Source: Sphingopyxis granuli NBRC 100800 (GTDB taxonomy: Bacteria > Pseudomonadota > Alphaproteobacteria > Sphingomonadales > Sphingomonadaceae). From it: a stretch of DNA of 64,000 nucleotides. Positions 33,616-43,502 of the stretch are shown piece by piece. The first letter of the stretch is position 1; each line of letters begins with the position of its first letter. The notes under the pieces were generated by a model. That model was not told the origin of the DNA, did no database searches, and worked only from the letters and a program-made list of their open reading frames with translations. Location: NCBI RefSeq assembly GCF_001591045.1, contig NZ_BCUA01000001.1, positions 1-64,000 on the forward strand, written 5' to 3'. The position numbers and the translations under genes were made by a program.

Positions 33616-35151
33616 ATGTCGCGTTATTTCGTTCTGGCTCTGGTCGTTCTGCTTTCGCTGGTTAGCGCGATCCTCGCCAATGCCGTCCATCCGGCATTGG
33701 GATGGCCACTCGTCCTTTTGTTGCCGCTCGCTCTTCTGGGAGCGCATGATCTCATCCAGCGACAGCATGCAATTTGGCGGAATTATCCGATTATCGGACA
33801 TATGCGCTTTCTGCTCGAAACTTTCCGGGCCGAGATCAGGCAGTATTTTATTGAAGGGGAAAAGGATCAGTTGCCCTTCAGCCTGGAACAGCGCTCCCTC
33901 GTCTATCGGCGCGCCAAACAGGTGAACGACGCCCAGCCCTTCGGAACTATTCATAATGTCGATATGCCGGGCTATATGTGGATGTCGCATGCGGTACAGC
34001 CTACGACGGTCGAGGACCCTGATTTCCGGATTACGATCGGCGGTCCAGATTGCCGGCAGCCCTATCGGGCGTCGGTTTTGAATATTTCGGGAACCAGCTT
34101 CGGGTCCTTCGGCGCACGGGCCATCATGGCTTTCAATCGCGGAGCGAAGCTGGGAGGATTTGCCCATAATACCGGCGAAGGGTCTATCAGTCCCTATCAT
34201 CGTATCCATGGTGGTGATCTGATCTGGCAGATCGCTTCGGGCTATTTCGGGTGCCGCACGGCTGAGGGGGCTTTCGACCCGGAGCGCTTTCGCCTGCAAG
34301 CTGCCGATCCCCAGGTGCGCATGATCGAGATCAAGCTCAGTCAGGGGGCCAAGCCGGGCCATGGCGGCGTGTTACCCCAAGCCAAGCTGACACCAGAAAT
34401 CGCCGAGACCCGCGGCGTACCGCTGGGGCAGGATTGCGTTTCTCCCGCGCGCCATTCTGCCTTCTCCTCACCATTGGAATTGATGGCTTTTGTGGCGCGC
34501 TTGCGCGAATTGTCGGAAGGCAAGCCGGTCGGCTTCAAGCTTGCTATCGGCTACCGCCATGAATTCATGGCTATGGTCAAGGCGATGCTGGAAACCGGCG
34601 TGACGCCTGATTTCATTGTCATCGACGGCAGCGAGGGCGGCACCGGGGCGGCACCGGTGGAACTGAGCAATCATGTCGGCATGCCCGTTGCCGATGGTCT
34701 GAGCTTTGTTCATGCGATCCTTACAGGCGCGGGCCTGCGTGACCGGGTGAAATTGGGAGCAAGCGGCAAGGCGATCAGCGCATTCGATTTGTGCCGGTTT
34801 TATGCACTGGGCGCCGATTATGTCATGGCGGCGCGGGCATTCATGTTCTCGATCGGGTGCATCCAGGCGCGTCTGTGCCACACCAATCGGTGCCCCACCG
34901 GCATCACCACGCAAGATCCGCTACGGCAAAAGGCGATCGACATTATCGAAAAATCCGATCGGGTCGCGGCCTATCACCATAACACCATGCACGCTTTGGC
35001 GGAGTTGCTTGGGGCAGCCGGGCTTGAGCATCCTGGAGACGTGCGTCCGCACCATATCCACGTCCGTGCCGACGACGGGCAGATCGTGCGCGGTGAGCCG
35101 CGCGCGGTGCAACTGAACCGCTCCGGGTTTGCCGGAGGCTCCAACTTCTGA
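33616..35151 (+). CDS. FMN-binding glutamate-synthase-like protein, C-terminus replaced by IS sequence
   Basis: A 511-residue protein with an N-terminal hydrophobic stretch (VLALVVLLSLVSAILANAV) and a glutamate-synthase central/FMN TIM barrel: GTSFGSFGARAIMAFNRGAK, IKLSQGAKPGHGGVLPQAK, IDGSEGGTGAAPVELSNHVG, and a cysteine cluster CIQARLCHTNRCPTGI (about residue 420). Unlike GltB it lacks an amidotransferase domain, so it is a stand-alone FMN oxidoreductase of unknown substrate. The IS3-family element at 35114 interrupts the gene after about codon 499; the last 12 residues (LNRSGFAGGSNF) come from the IS end. The native tail lies beyond the IS (36438-36535). It may still fold, but its normal C-terminus is lost. 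Confidence 0.85.
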   Translation: MSRYFVLALVVLLSLVSAILANAVHPALGWPLVLLLPLALLGAHDLIQRQHAIWRNYPIIGHMRFLLETFRAEIRQYFIEGEKDQLPFSLEQRSLVYRRAKQVNDAQPFGTIHNVDMPGYMWMSHAVQPTTVEDPDFRITIGGPDCRQPYRASVLNISGTSFGSFGARAIMAFNRGAKLGGFAHNTGEGSISPYHRIHGGDLIWQIASGYFGCRTAEGAFDPERFRLQAADPQVRMIEIKLSQGAKPGHGGVLPQAKLTPEIAETRGVPLGQDCVSPARHSAFSSPLELMAFVARLRELSEGKPVGFKLAIGYRHEFMAMVKAMLETGVTPDFIVIDGSEGGTGAAPVELSNHVGMPVADGLSFVHAILTGAGLRDRVKLGASGKAISAFDLCRFYALGADYVMAARAFMFSIGCIQARLCHTNRCPTGITTQDPLRQKAIDIIEKSDRVAAYHHNTMHALAELLGAAGLEHPGDVRPHHIHVRADDGQIVRGEPRAVQLNRSGFAGGSNF

Positions 35152-35166
35152 GTAAGTGGAGCCGAT

Positions 35167-36395
<1,229 letters not shown>

Positions 36396-36437
36396 CTTAA
36401 ACCAAATAGCCTCCGGCAAACCCGGAGCGGTTCAAAC

Positions 36438-36535
36438 TGGTTCGAGGTGGTTTGTTTGGTGACGCCGTCCCAGAGGTCTATCGAGGAGATTGGCAGGGCG
36501 CTCGAGCAACCTCATTCAATCTTGTCTCGGCGTAA
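36438..36535 (+). pseudogene. Separated 3' end of the FMN glutamate-synthase-like gene
   Basis: When the IS and one AAC copy are removed, the upstream frame continues here as LVRGGLFGDAVPEVYRGDWQ and then GARATSFNLVSA to a TAA at 36533. The PEVYRGDW pattern resembles the usual tail of this family. Without a start or ribosome site it is not expressed. Confidence 0.8.
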
Positions 36536-36702
36536 ATCCAAAAGGTGCGCCGGGTAAATTGCTTGCCCTGCCCGGGCGGGAGCATCATTCTCTCTTTGGA
36601 AGTTCCGCCATGTCGTGCGCGGAACGTTTCAAACTGTATATCGACCTTCCCGCACGCGCAGAATTTCTCCTGCTGGCAGACCTGCTTTGGAAAGAAACCT
36701 GT

Positions 36703-37587
36703 ATGCCCATAAAAACGATCATTGCCGGGGTGGCATTGGAGGCTGACACGGACCCCGTGCTTGAGAGGGCTCTGCAATTGGCGCAAGTACATGAAGCGCG
36801 CCTGATACTCGTACATGTGCTGGAGAATCTTCTCCTTGTAGAGGAGGACATCGGAACGTGGTCAACGCTTGGTACATTGCGTCAAACGTTGGAAGATAAT
36901 GCCCGCGCGCATATCGCTCTTCTGCTTGGAGATAGGGACTGTCGGAATGTCGATGTTATCATCGACCATGGACGAGCGCATGAAAGCATCGAAGCTGCTG
37001 CACGCGCTGAACAGGCCGATCTGCTGGTCATCGGCCCCGGCAATCCCAATACGCTGCGCGAAAGGCTGTTTGGTTCCACCGCCGACAGATTAACCCGCAA
37101 CGGACGTGTCCCGGTCCTCGTCGTCAGAAGGCAACCGGATGAGCCATACCGCCGTGTCACGATTGCGATGGATTTTTCACCATCCTCACAACAAGCGCTG
37201 GAAAAGGCTGTTGCATTGGCACCGACCTCCATGTTTGAGATCATCCATGTCGTTGAGCTGCCCCTTTCCTTCGAGCAGGCGATGTTGAAAGCGGGCACGC
37301 CGGCGAACGAAATCGAAGCATATCGCAGAAGCAAAGCGAATGCCGCACGGTTCAAACTGAACGACTTGCTCGCTGCTATGGGACTTGAACGGCTTACTGG
37401 TGGGATCCGCCTTTTTGATGGCACGCCGGCTGACATAGTGGCCGAGCTGTCTCGCGAGGAAACGCGAGATTTGCTGGCATTGGGATCCCACGGACGCAAT
37501 GTTGTCTCGCAAGTCTTGCTTGGGAGCGTGACCCGGTGCGCATTGCACAGCGCTAATCGCGATATTCTCGTCGTTGCCGCGGCTTGA
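36703..37587 (+). CDS. Tandem universal stress protein (UspA family)
   Basis: A 294-residue protein with two Usp domains. The first begins KTIIAGVALEADTDPVLERA and holds LLVIGPGNPNTLRERLFGST; the second begins RRVTIAMDFSPSSQQALEKA and ends in LLALGSHGRNVVSQVLLGSV, a good ATP-binding signature. The start at 36703 has a GGAAAGAAA ribosome site; the frame runs upstream without resemblance. Usp pairs with bd oxidase and sulfide genes fit a low-oxygen or redox-stress role. Confidence 0.88.
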   Translation: MPIKTIIAGVALEADTDPVLERALQLAQVHEARLILVHVLENLLLVEEDIGTWSTLGTLRQTLEDNARAHIALLLGDRDCRNVDVIIDHGRAHESIEAAARAEQADLLVIGPGNPNTLRERLFGSTADRLTRNGRVPVLVVRRQPDEPYRRVTIAMDFSPSSQQALEKAVALAPTSMFEIIHVVELPLSFEQAMLKAGTPANEIEAYRRSKANAARFKLNDLLAAMGLERLTGGIRLFDGTPADIVAELSREETRDLLALGSHGRNVVSQVLLGSVTRCALHSANRDILVVAAA

Positions 37588-38059
37588 CGGCGGGTCTCGT
37601 GCTTATCGTTGTCTTCCCATAATCACGTAAACCCATTAGCCAGGCGCTTTGGATGCTGCGTCTGTCATATCGCCCGCCATCGCACGCAGTTCGATTGTCC
37701 TTAAGGCACCGTGCGTGTTGCACTGGCAATGCTGAAATAGATCAGCACGCGGGTAGCATTCGCGCTCGAGGTCATCAGGGGATGCTTGCTGTTGCCGGTG
37801 CCCTGCTCAGAATGAATGCAACATGCTGATGAGGCTGCCAGCGATGACGATCAGGATCAGACCGAGCGAAAACGCCGCAGCTCAGAAGCTTTCAGCCTAG
37901 TGTGGTGGATTTGAAATACGCATCATTCTAGCGGCTAGGCTTGGAGCGTATTTCAAATCCATCAACCACACTAGAATCGTATATTTGCTAGTGACCCTGA
38001 TGAATCTGAAGTTCGTTCGGCGCCTACCACATAGTGTGACGAACTTCAGATTCGGGTCA
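37588..38059. other. Intergenic region carrying two related palindromic elements
   Basis: No gene was seen in the first 300 bases. The last 170 bases hold two long imperfect palindromes with CTAG at each end (described separately), the second running into the end of the DUF924 gene. Confidence 0.6.
37897..37974. repeat. CTAG-bounded palindrome A
   Basis: A 78-bp inverted repeat. The left arm starts CTAGTGTGG then TGGATTTGAAATACGC; the right arm is its complement with four extra bases (TTGA). A 24-base loop separates the arms. It shares a layout and partial sequence with palindrome B 13 bases further on. Confidence 0.75.
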
Positions 38060-38063
38060 CTAG
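37988..38063. repeat. CTAG-bounded palindrome B
   Basis: A 76-bp inverted repeat. The left arm is CTAGTGACCC, TGAT, then GAATCTGAAGTTCGT; the right arm is the complement without the TGAT. It supplies the stop codon of the DUF924 gene. Both palindromes fit the pattern CTAGTG-n(3-4)-TGAT-G(A/G)AT(C/T)TGAA(A/G)T(A/T)CG. Confidence 0.75.
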
Positions 38064-38746
38064 TCTCGGCAGCGATCGGATGGAAACGCGCGTAAGTGCG
38101 GAAAATCGTTCTTTTTTATGTATTCTCTTTCTGCCGATGTCGACTGCCTGCCGAGAATCTGATTACGATGCGGGTGACGGCTAAAGGCGGAAATGACCTG
38201 ACGTACATCTTCAGCCTGCTTCTCCAGAGAACGGTAAATCTGCTGTAAGTGATCCGGGGCGTTGGACGTAATGTCTCCACGTAGGCGAATGAGAAGGTCG
38301 ATACGCTCGAGGTGATCAGGGCCTTCGCAGTGGCCTAGCGGTTGGGTGTGGGCGATCTTGAACCATGGCATTTTGAGAGCTTCGTAGTGACCGTTCGCAA
38401 ACCCTTCCATCGCCAGCCTCAGAGCGGCAGCATCCTGCGCGAATGCCCGCGCTTTGCTCCGCCAGAGTGACCTCGAGAACTGGTCTAGCACGATGATGAG
38501 TGACAGCCGCCCCTCCGGATCGTCCGCCCAATGATTAAGCTTATTTTCTGCTCCGCGCACCGTGAGTTCCGAAAATCGGGTGACAATCGCTTCGTCGGCG
38601 CCGCCCTGCATCCGCCAGGACCAGTGCTTGCGATGGATCTCGAGGCCCACGTCAGCATTGCGCCCTTCTGGAAACCAGAAATCCAAGACGTCACGCCAAG
38701 GCTGAGCTGGGCTTGCGGTCACGCCGGCTGCATCGGATGGCGACAT
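38060..38746 (-). CDS. DUF924-family protein
   Basis: A 228-residue protein of the DUF924 family (helical repeat proteins found in many Proteobacteria). The family pattern is seen in VLDFWFPEGRNADVGLEIHR, LSLIIVLDQFSRSLWRSKAR and AREYI/DFPH-like ends. No biochemical function is established. Its stop codon is within the CTAG end of palindrome B, which may have replaced the last few codons. It is convergent with the universal stress gene. Confidence 0.85.
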   Translation of the reverse strand: MSPSDAAGVTASPAQPWRDVLDFWFPEGRNADVGLEIHRKHWSWRMQGGADEAIVTRFSELTVRGAENKLNHWADDPEGRLSLIIVLDQFSRSLWRSKARAFAQDAAALRLAMEGFANGHYEALKMPWFKIAHTQPLGHCEGPDHLERIDLLIRLRGDITSNAPDHLQQIYRSLEKQAEDVRQVISAFSRHPHRNQILGRQSTSAEREYIKKNDFPHLRAFPSDRCRD

Positions 38747-38963
38747 CCGATTTTATCGGAACCGTGGATATTCTGCCTCCGACCGTAGCGAAGACTCTGT
38801 GGGACAGCGATTTTCTGCAAGAAATGCGCCCGGCGGTCCTGTCGCTGTTCAACATTACCGAAAGGTGGGGCGTATTCTGGATCTCGTGTCCGCATCAAAA
38901 GGCTTTGCATCTCGTGAAACCTGTCAGCGTCAGGGCACCAGCGCTTATGATGAAGGCTGGCGA

Positions 38964-39074
38964 TCAGACTGCTGCGTCATCGTCGGGGTCAGAGTGGAAT
39001 TCATGCCACATGCCGTTCAAGATACCGAACCCGACGGCGAGGCCGACGCCTAGAACCCAACTGAAATACCACAT
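38964..39074 (-). CDS. cydX: CydX-type small subunit of cytochrome bd oxidase
   Basis: A 36-residue single-helix protein beginning MWYFSWVLGVGLAVGFGILN and followed by GMWHEFHSDPD. This is the CydX/YbgT pattern, a small subunit that stabilises the haem centres of cytochrome bd. It starts 15 bases after cydB on the same strand. It was too short to be in common ORF lists but its match and position are clear. Confidence 0.9.
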   Translation of the reverse strand: MWYFSWVLGVGLAVGFGILNGMWHEFHSDPDDDAAV

Positions 39075-39088
39075 GGTAGTCGTCCTTT

Positions 39089-40237
39089 TCAGTAATAGTC
39101 GGGGTTGGTGTCGACGTCGCGCAGTGTGATGCGGCCGAACAGCACCTTATAGACCCATGCGGTATAGATAAGCACGATCGGAAGGAGGACGACCGTGACC
39201 GCTAGCATGATGAACAGCGTCACATGGCTGGACGAGGCATTCCATACGGTCAGGCTCGAGGCCGGGTCGATCGAGCTTGGTAGGATGAAGGGGAACATTG
39301 ACAGGCCGACAGTGGCGATGATGCCGACCGCGCCGATCGACGAGCCGCCAAAAGCCAAAGCTTCGCGGTCCTTGCGGATGCCGATCCACGCCAGCAACGG
39401 CCCGGCAAAACCGAGAACAGGTGCGATCAGCATCCAGGGATATTTGCCGTAATTGTCCAGCCATGCCCCCGGCGCCGCGATGGTGGCTGAAAGCAGCGGA
39501 TTGGAGGGGCCAAGCGGATCAGCGCCATGAGACAGGCGGAAGCCATAACCCATGGTAGCGACCATTGCGCCGCCAAGTGCAAACAGAAGGATCGAAGCCG
39601 CCGCTGCGATTTGGCCGACGCTGCGGGCGCGATCATGGACCGCGCCGCGTTCAATCTTGATCGCAAGCCAACTCGCCCCGTGCAGCAGGATCATCGCAAC
39701 CGAGAGCAAGCCAGCGACCAGAGAGAAGGGATGGAACAAGCCGAGCAGGCTGCCCTCATAGAAGGAACGCAGATCGCTATCGAGACGGAAGGGAAGACCC
39801 GTCAGCACATTGCCGACCGCGACGCCGAAGACCAGCGCGGGCACGAAGCCACCGATGAACAGCGCCCAATCCCAACGCGTGCGCCACGCGGCGTCGGGCT
39901 TCTTGGAGCGATATTTGAACCCCACGGGCCGTAGGATGAGCGCGGCGAGGACGATGAACATCGCCAGATAGAGACCGGAGAAACTGACCGCGTAGACAAA
40001 TGGCCAGGCCGCGAAGATCGCGCCGCCACCAAGGATGAACCAGACCTGGTTGCCTTCCCATGTCGCGCCGATCGAGTTGATGACCAATCGGCGTTCGGCA
40101 TCGGTCTTCGCCACGAATGGCAGCAATGCGGCGGTGCCGAGGTCGAAGCCGTCCGTCAGGGTGAAGGCGATCAGAATGACGCCCATCAGGAGCCACCAGA
40201 TGAGCCGGAGCGTTTCATAGTCGATGGGAGGCGCCAT
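39089..40237 (-). CDS. cydB: Cytochrome bd oxidase subunit II
   Basis: A 382-residue membrane protein with about eight helices, the structural partner of CydA. It shows the family N-terminus WWLLMGVILIAFTLTDGFDL, GATWEGNQVWFILGGGAIFA and WRTRWDWALFIGGFVPALVF. Together with CydA it oxidises quinol and reduces oxygen with high affinity without pumping protons. It lies 12 bases after cydA. Confidence 0.94.
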   Translation of the reverse strand: MAPPIDYETLRLIWWLLMGVILIAFTLTDGFDLGTAALLPFVAKTDAERRLVINSIGATWEGNQVWFILGGGAIFAAWPFVYAVSFSGLYLAMFIVLAALILRPVGFKYRSKKPDAAWRTRWDWALFIGGFVPALVFGVAVGNVLTGLPFRLDSDLRSFYEGSLLGLFHPFSLVAGLLSVAMILLHGASWLAIKIERGAVHDRARSVGQIAAAASILLFALGGAMVATMGYGFRLSHGADPLGPSNPLLSATIAAPGAWLDNYGKYPWMLIAPVLGFAGPLLAWIGIRKDREALAFGGSSIGAVGIIATVGLSMFPFILPSSIDPASSLTVWNASSSHVTLFIMLAVTVVLLPIVLIYTAWVYKVLFGRITLRDVDTNPDYY

Positions 40238-40249
40238 GACCTGTTCTCC

Positions 40250-41830
40250 TTATTCGGCGGGAATGGGGGCGTAGCCATTGGGCGACGCCAGCGCCGGGGC
40301 GCGATGCTCGGCAGGCCCTTTGCGGATCGCCGCCAGCATCAGCCGCACTTCGATCACCGCGAGTAGGCCATAGATTACCGTGAAGCCGATGATCGTTGTC
40401 CAGAGCTGCGCTACGGTCAGGCTTGAGGCAGCAAGGAAAGTCGGCAGAGTCCCTTCAATCGCCCAGGGCTGCCGGCCGACCTCCGCGAGGATCCAGCCAA
40501 ATTCGATCGCGATCCACGGTAATGGAATGGCCCACACTGCCGCGCGCAGGAAATTGCGCCGGATGCCTTCGCGTACGCCGAAGCGCTGGATCGATGCCAT
40601 GTAGAAGGCAAAGGCGAAGAAGGCGATGAAGAAGAAGCCGAGACCCGCCATCACGCGGAACACCCAGAACATGACCGGGACATTAGGTACGGTCGACCAG
40701 GCTGCCTGCTCAATTTGCTCCTGCGTTGCGTTGCGCGGGTCCGCCACGAAGCGCTTGAGGAGAAGCGCGTAGCCGAGATCAGCCTTGGCTTTCTCGAATT
40801 GTTCACGCGCGGCCATGTCGTTCTGGTTGATCTTCAGTTGTTCGACCGCGTCATAAGCCTTGATACCATGTTCGATGCGATGTTCCGCCCTGGCGACCAG
40901 TTCGAAGATGCCCGAGACTTCGCCTGTCAGGCTGCGTGTGGCGATCAGGCCGAGCACATAGGGGATTTTGACCTCGAAATAGGTTTCGCGGTCCGCGACG
41001 CTGGGAAAGCCGACGATGGCGATACCTGCCGGCGCCGGCTCGGTATGCCACATGGCTTCGAGCGAGGCGAGTTTCATCTTCTGGTTGTCGGTCAGCGCAT
41101 AACCACTTTCATCACCCAGTACGACAACCGAGAGCGAGGAGGCGAGGCCGAAGGCGGCCGCCACGGTGAAGCTGCGCTTCGCCACTGCCGTCCATTTGCC
41201 CTTGAGCAGATACCAGGCCGAGATGCCGAGCACGAAGACTGATGCGCAGACATAGCCCGCGCTCACCGTATGGACGAATTTCGCCTGCGCGACCGGATTG
41301 AACAGCACTGCCATGAAGTCGGAGACTTCCATGCGCATGGTCTCGGTGTTGAAGCGCGATCCGACAGGATTCTGCATCCAGCCATTGGCAACGAGAATCC
41401 ACAGCGCCGATAGATTCGAGCCAAGGGCGACCATGAAGGTGACGAAGAGATGCCCCAGCTTGGACAATTTGTCCCAACCGAAGAACATGAGGCCAACGAA
41501 GGTCGCCTCGAGAAAGAAAGCCATCAGCCCTTCGATCGCCAGCGGTGCACCGAAGATATCGCCGACATAATGGGAGAAGTAGGACCAGTTGGTGCCGAAC
41601 TGAAACTCCATGGTGATGCCGGTGGCGACGCCGAGTACGAAGTTGATGCCAAACAGCTTGCCCCAGAAGCGCGTGACCGTCCGCCAGATCTCCCGGCCCG
41701 TCATCACATAGATGCTTTCCATGATGACCAGCATGAAAGAGAGGCCAAGGGTCAATGGAACGAACAGGAAATGATAGAGTGCGGTCAGGGCGAATTGCAG
41801 CCGGGAGAGTTCGATCACCGCCATGTCCAT
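40250..41830 (-). CDS. cydA: Cytochrome bd oxidase subunit I
   Basis: A 526-residue quinol-oxidising subunit with nine predicted helices. It has the family N-terminus ELSRLQFALTALYHFLFVPL with the haem-ligand histidine at residue 20, GTNWSYFSHYVGDIFGAPLA and VFWVFRVMAGLGFFF. The size corresponds to the E. coli-like long form. Sulfide-tolerant bd oxidases let cells respire when sulfide blocks haem-copper oxidases, which suits this gene set. It is divergent from cydDC, with a short AT-rich promoter between. Confidence 0.95.
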   Translation of the reverse strand: MDMAVIELSRLQFALTALYHFLFVPLTLGLSFMLVIMESIYVMTGREIWRTVTRFWGKLFGINFVLGVATGITMEFQFGTNWSYFSHYVGDIFGAPLAIEGLMAFFLEATFVGLMFFGWDKLSKLGHLFVTFMVALGSNLSALWILVANGWMQNPVGSRFNTETMRMEVSDFMAVLFNPVAQAKFVHTVSAGYVCASVFVLGISAWYLLKGKWTAVAKRSFTVAAAFGLASSLSVVVLGDESGYALTDNQKMKLASLEAMWHTEPAPAGIAIVGFPSVADRETYFEVKIPYVLGLIATRSLTGEVSGIFELVARAEHRIEHGIKAYDAVEQLKINQNDMAAREQFEKAKADLGYALLLKRFVADPRNATQEQIEQAAWSTVPNVPVMFWVFRVMAGLGFFFIAFFAFAFYMASIQRFGVREGIRRNFLRAAVWAIPLPWIAIEFGWILAEVGRQPWAIEGTLPTFLAASSLTVAQLWTTIIGFTVIYGLLAVIEVRLMLAAIRKGPAEHRAPALASPNGYAPIPAE

Positions 41831-41921
41831 GGCAAGACTCCTTGCATGCCGGCCCGGCTTTATACGATCGCCTTGAGTCGGTTGAAAAGATAATGATTAG
41901 CCATTACGCGTAACTGAGTAT

Positions 41922-43502
41922 ATGAGCAACCCATCAGATCGATATGGCGCGGCCCTTTTCTGGATCGGGGATAGTGGCGCAGCGGTCCTCATGGCGGCAG
42001 CGCTGGCGGTAGCCGTGGCGTCGGCGGGGCAAGGCGAACGTGCGACATTGCTGCTCGCAGTGGGGAGCTTGATTGTGGCGGCTCTGATGCGCGCCGCGAC
42101 CCAGATTGGGGCGGCCAATGCCGGCGAGGCGGGTGCGGTCCGAGCCAAGACACACTGGCGACGACGGATACTCCCAGGCGTTCTTGTCGCGGCGCCGGGG
42201 GATCGCCGGATGCTGGGTGAAGCGGTCGCTGATGCCGTCGATCGGATAGAGGATCTGGGCGGCTTCCACGCCCGCTTTCTGCCTCTCCGCCGGGCGGCGG
42301 TGTTGTCGCCGCTGATTATCGCAATCGCAGCCGCTTTCGGCAGTTGGGTCGCCGGTGCGATCATGCTCGCGACTCTCCTTCCCTTCGGCCTGGGCATGGC
42401 GCTCGCCGGCACGGTGGCGGCCAGCGCCGCGGCCCGCCAGCTCGATGCGCTCAGTCGATTATCGGGCTTGTTTGTCGACCGCGTGCGTGCGCTGCCCGTG
42501 ATCGTGGGTTTCGGCGCGCAGGCTCGTATCGGTCGTCACCTGGCAGATGCGACACGCGAGGTCGCGGCGCGCACGATCGACGTCCTCAAGATCGCGTTCG
42601 TATCGAGCGCGGTCATTGAATTCTTTGCCGCGCTGTCGGTGGCGCTGGTTGCCCTTTATTGCGGTTTCAATCTGCTGGGGATTCTACCTTTTCCGGCTCC
42701 GGAACAGCTGACCCTCGGAGAGGCCCTGTTTGTCCTCGTCCTCGCCCCTGAATTCTATCTTCCTATGCGTCGTATCGCTGCCGCTTATCATGACAAGCAG
42801 GTCGGGGAGGCAGCCACCGAACGGCTTGAAGCCATTGCTCCCGCATTCGGACCTTCATCGAAACCCCCGCTCGTATCTCCGCCCTCACTGTGCTTCGACA
42901 GCGTGGTGATCGATTATGGCGAAACGGCTATCGGTCCATTCACGCTGGAGGTGGCCGCAGGCTCTATTTTCGCGCTGCGCGGGGCCACCGGAATCGGAAA
43001 ATCGAGTCTGCTCCATGCACTTCTCGGGCTTGCGCCAATCGGCAATGGGCGCATTCTCGTCGACGGCAGGGACGTGGGCGATATCGCGCTCCCTGGCAGC
43101 ATAGGCTGGGCCGGGCAATCGGTGGCATTCGTGCCGGGTACGCTCGCCGACAATATCCGGCTTGCGCGCCCCGATGCCGATGACACAGCAGTTGAAGCGG
43201 CTGCGCACCGCGCCGGTCTTGGCCCGATGATCGAGACGCGAGGGGAAGGGATGGCTTTGCCGCTCGACCATCGCGGATCGGGCCTGTCGGGAGGCGAGCG
43301 ACGGCGTGTTGGGATCGCGCGTGTCCTTTTGAAAGACGCCCCGCTCTGGCTGCTCGACGAACCGACCGCGGATCTCGATGCGGGATCTGCGGCCGATATT
43401 GCCGGGATATTGGTAGCTGCCGCTAGCGGGCGCACGGTCCTCATGGTGACGCACAGCGCCGAACTGGCCGCGATCGCGGCCAGTGAAATGGTGCTCGCGT
43501 GA
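41922..43502 (+). CDS. cydD: Thiol reductant ABC exporter subunit CydD
   Basis: A 526-residue half-transporter with an N-terminal membrane domain of six helices and a C-terminal ABC ATPase. Walker A GATGIGKSSLL (about residue 355), signature LSGGERRRVGIAR and Walker B LWLLDEPTADLD are intact. CydDC exports glutathione/cysteine and is needed to assemble cytochrome bd. It overlaps cydC by four bases (GTGA). Confidence 0.92.
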   Translation: MSNPSDRYGAALFWIGDSGAAVLMAAALAVAVASAGQGERATLLLAVGSLIVAALMRAATQIGAANAGEAGAVRAKTHWRRRILPGVLVAAPGDRRMLGEAVADAVDRIEDLGGFHARFLPLRRAAVLSPLIIAIAAAFGSWVAGAIMLATLLPFGLGMALAGTVAASAAARQLDALSRLSGLFVDRVRALPVIVGFGAQARIGRHLADATREVAARTIDVLKIAFVSSAVIEFFAALSVALVALYCGFNLLGILPFPAPEQLTLGEALFVLVLAPEFYLPMRRIAAAYHDKQVGEAATERLEAIAPAFGPSSKPPLVSPPSLCFDSVVIDYGETAIGPFTLEVAAGSIFALRGATGIGKSSLLHALLGLAPIGNGRILVDGRDVGDIALPGSIGWAGQSVAFVPGTLADNIRLARPDADDTAVEAAAHRAGLGPMIETRGEGMALPLDHRGSGLSGGERRRVGIARVLLKDAPLWLLDEPTADLDAGSAADIAGILVAAASGRTVLMVTHSAELAAIAASEMVLA

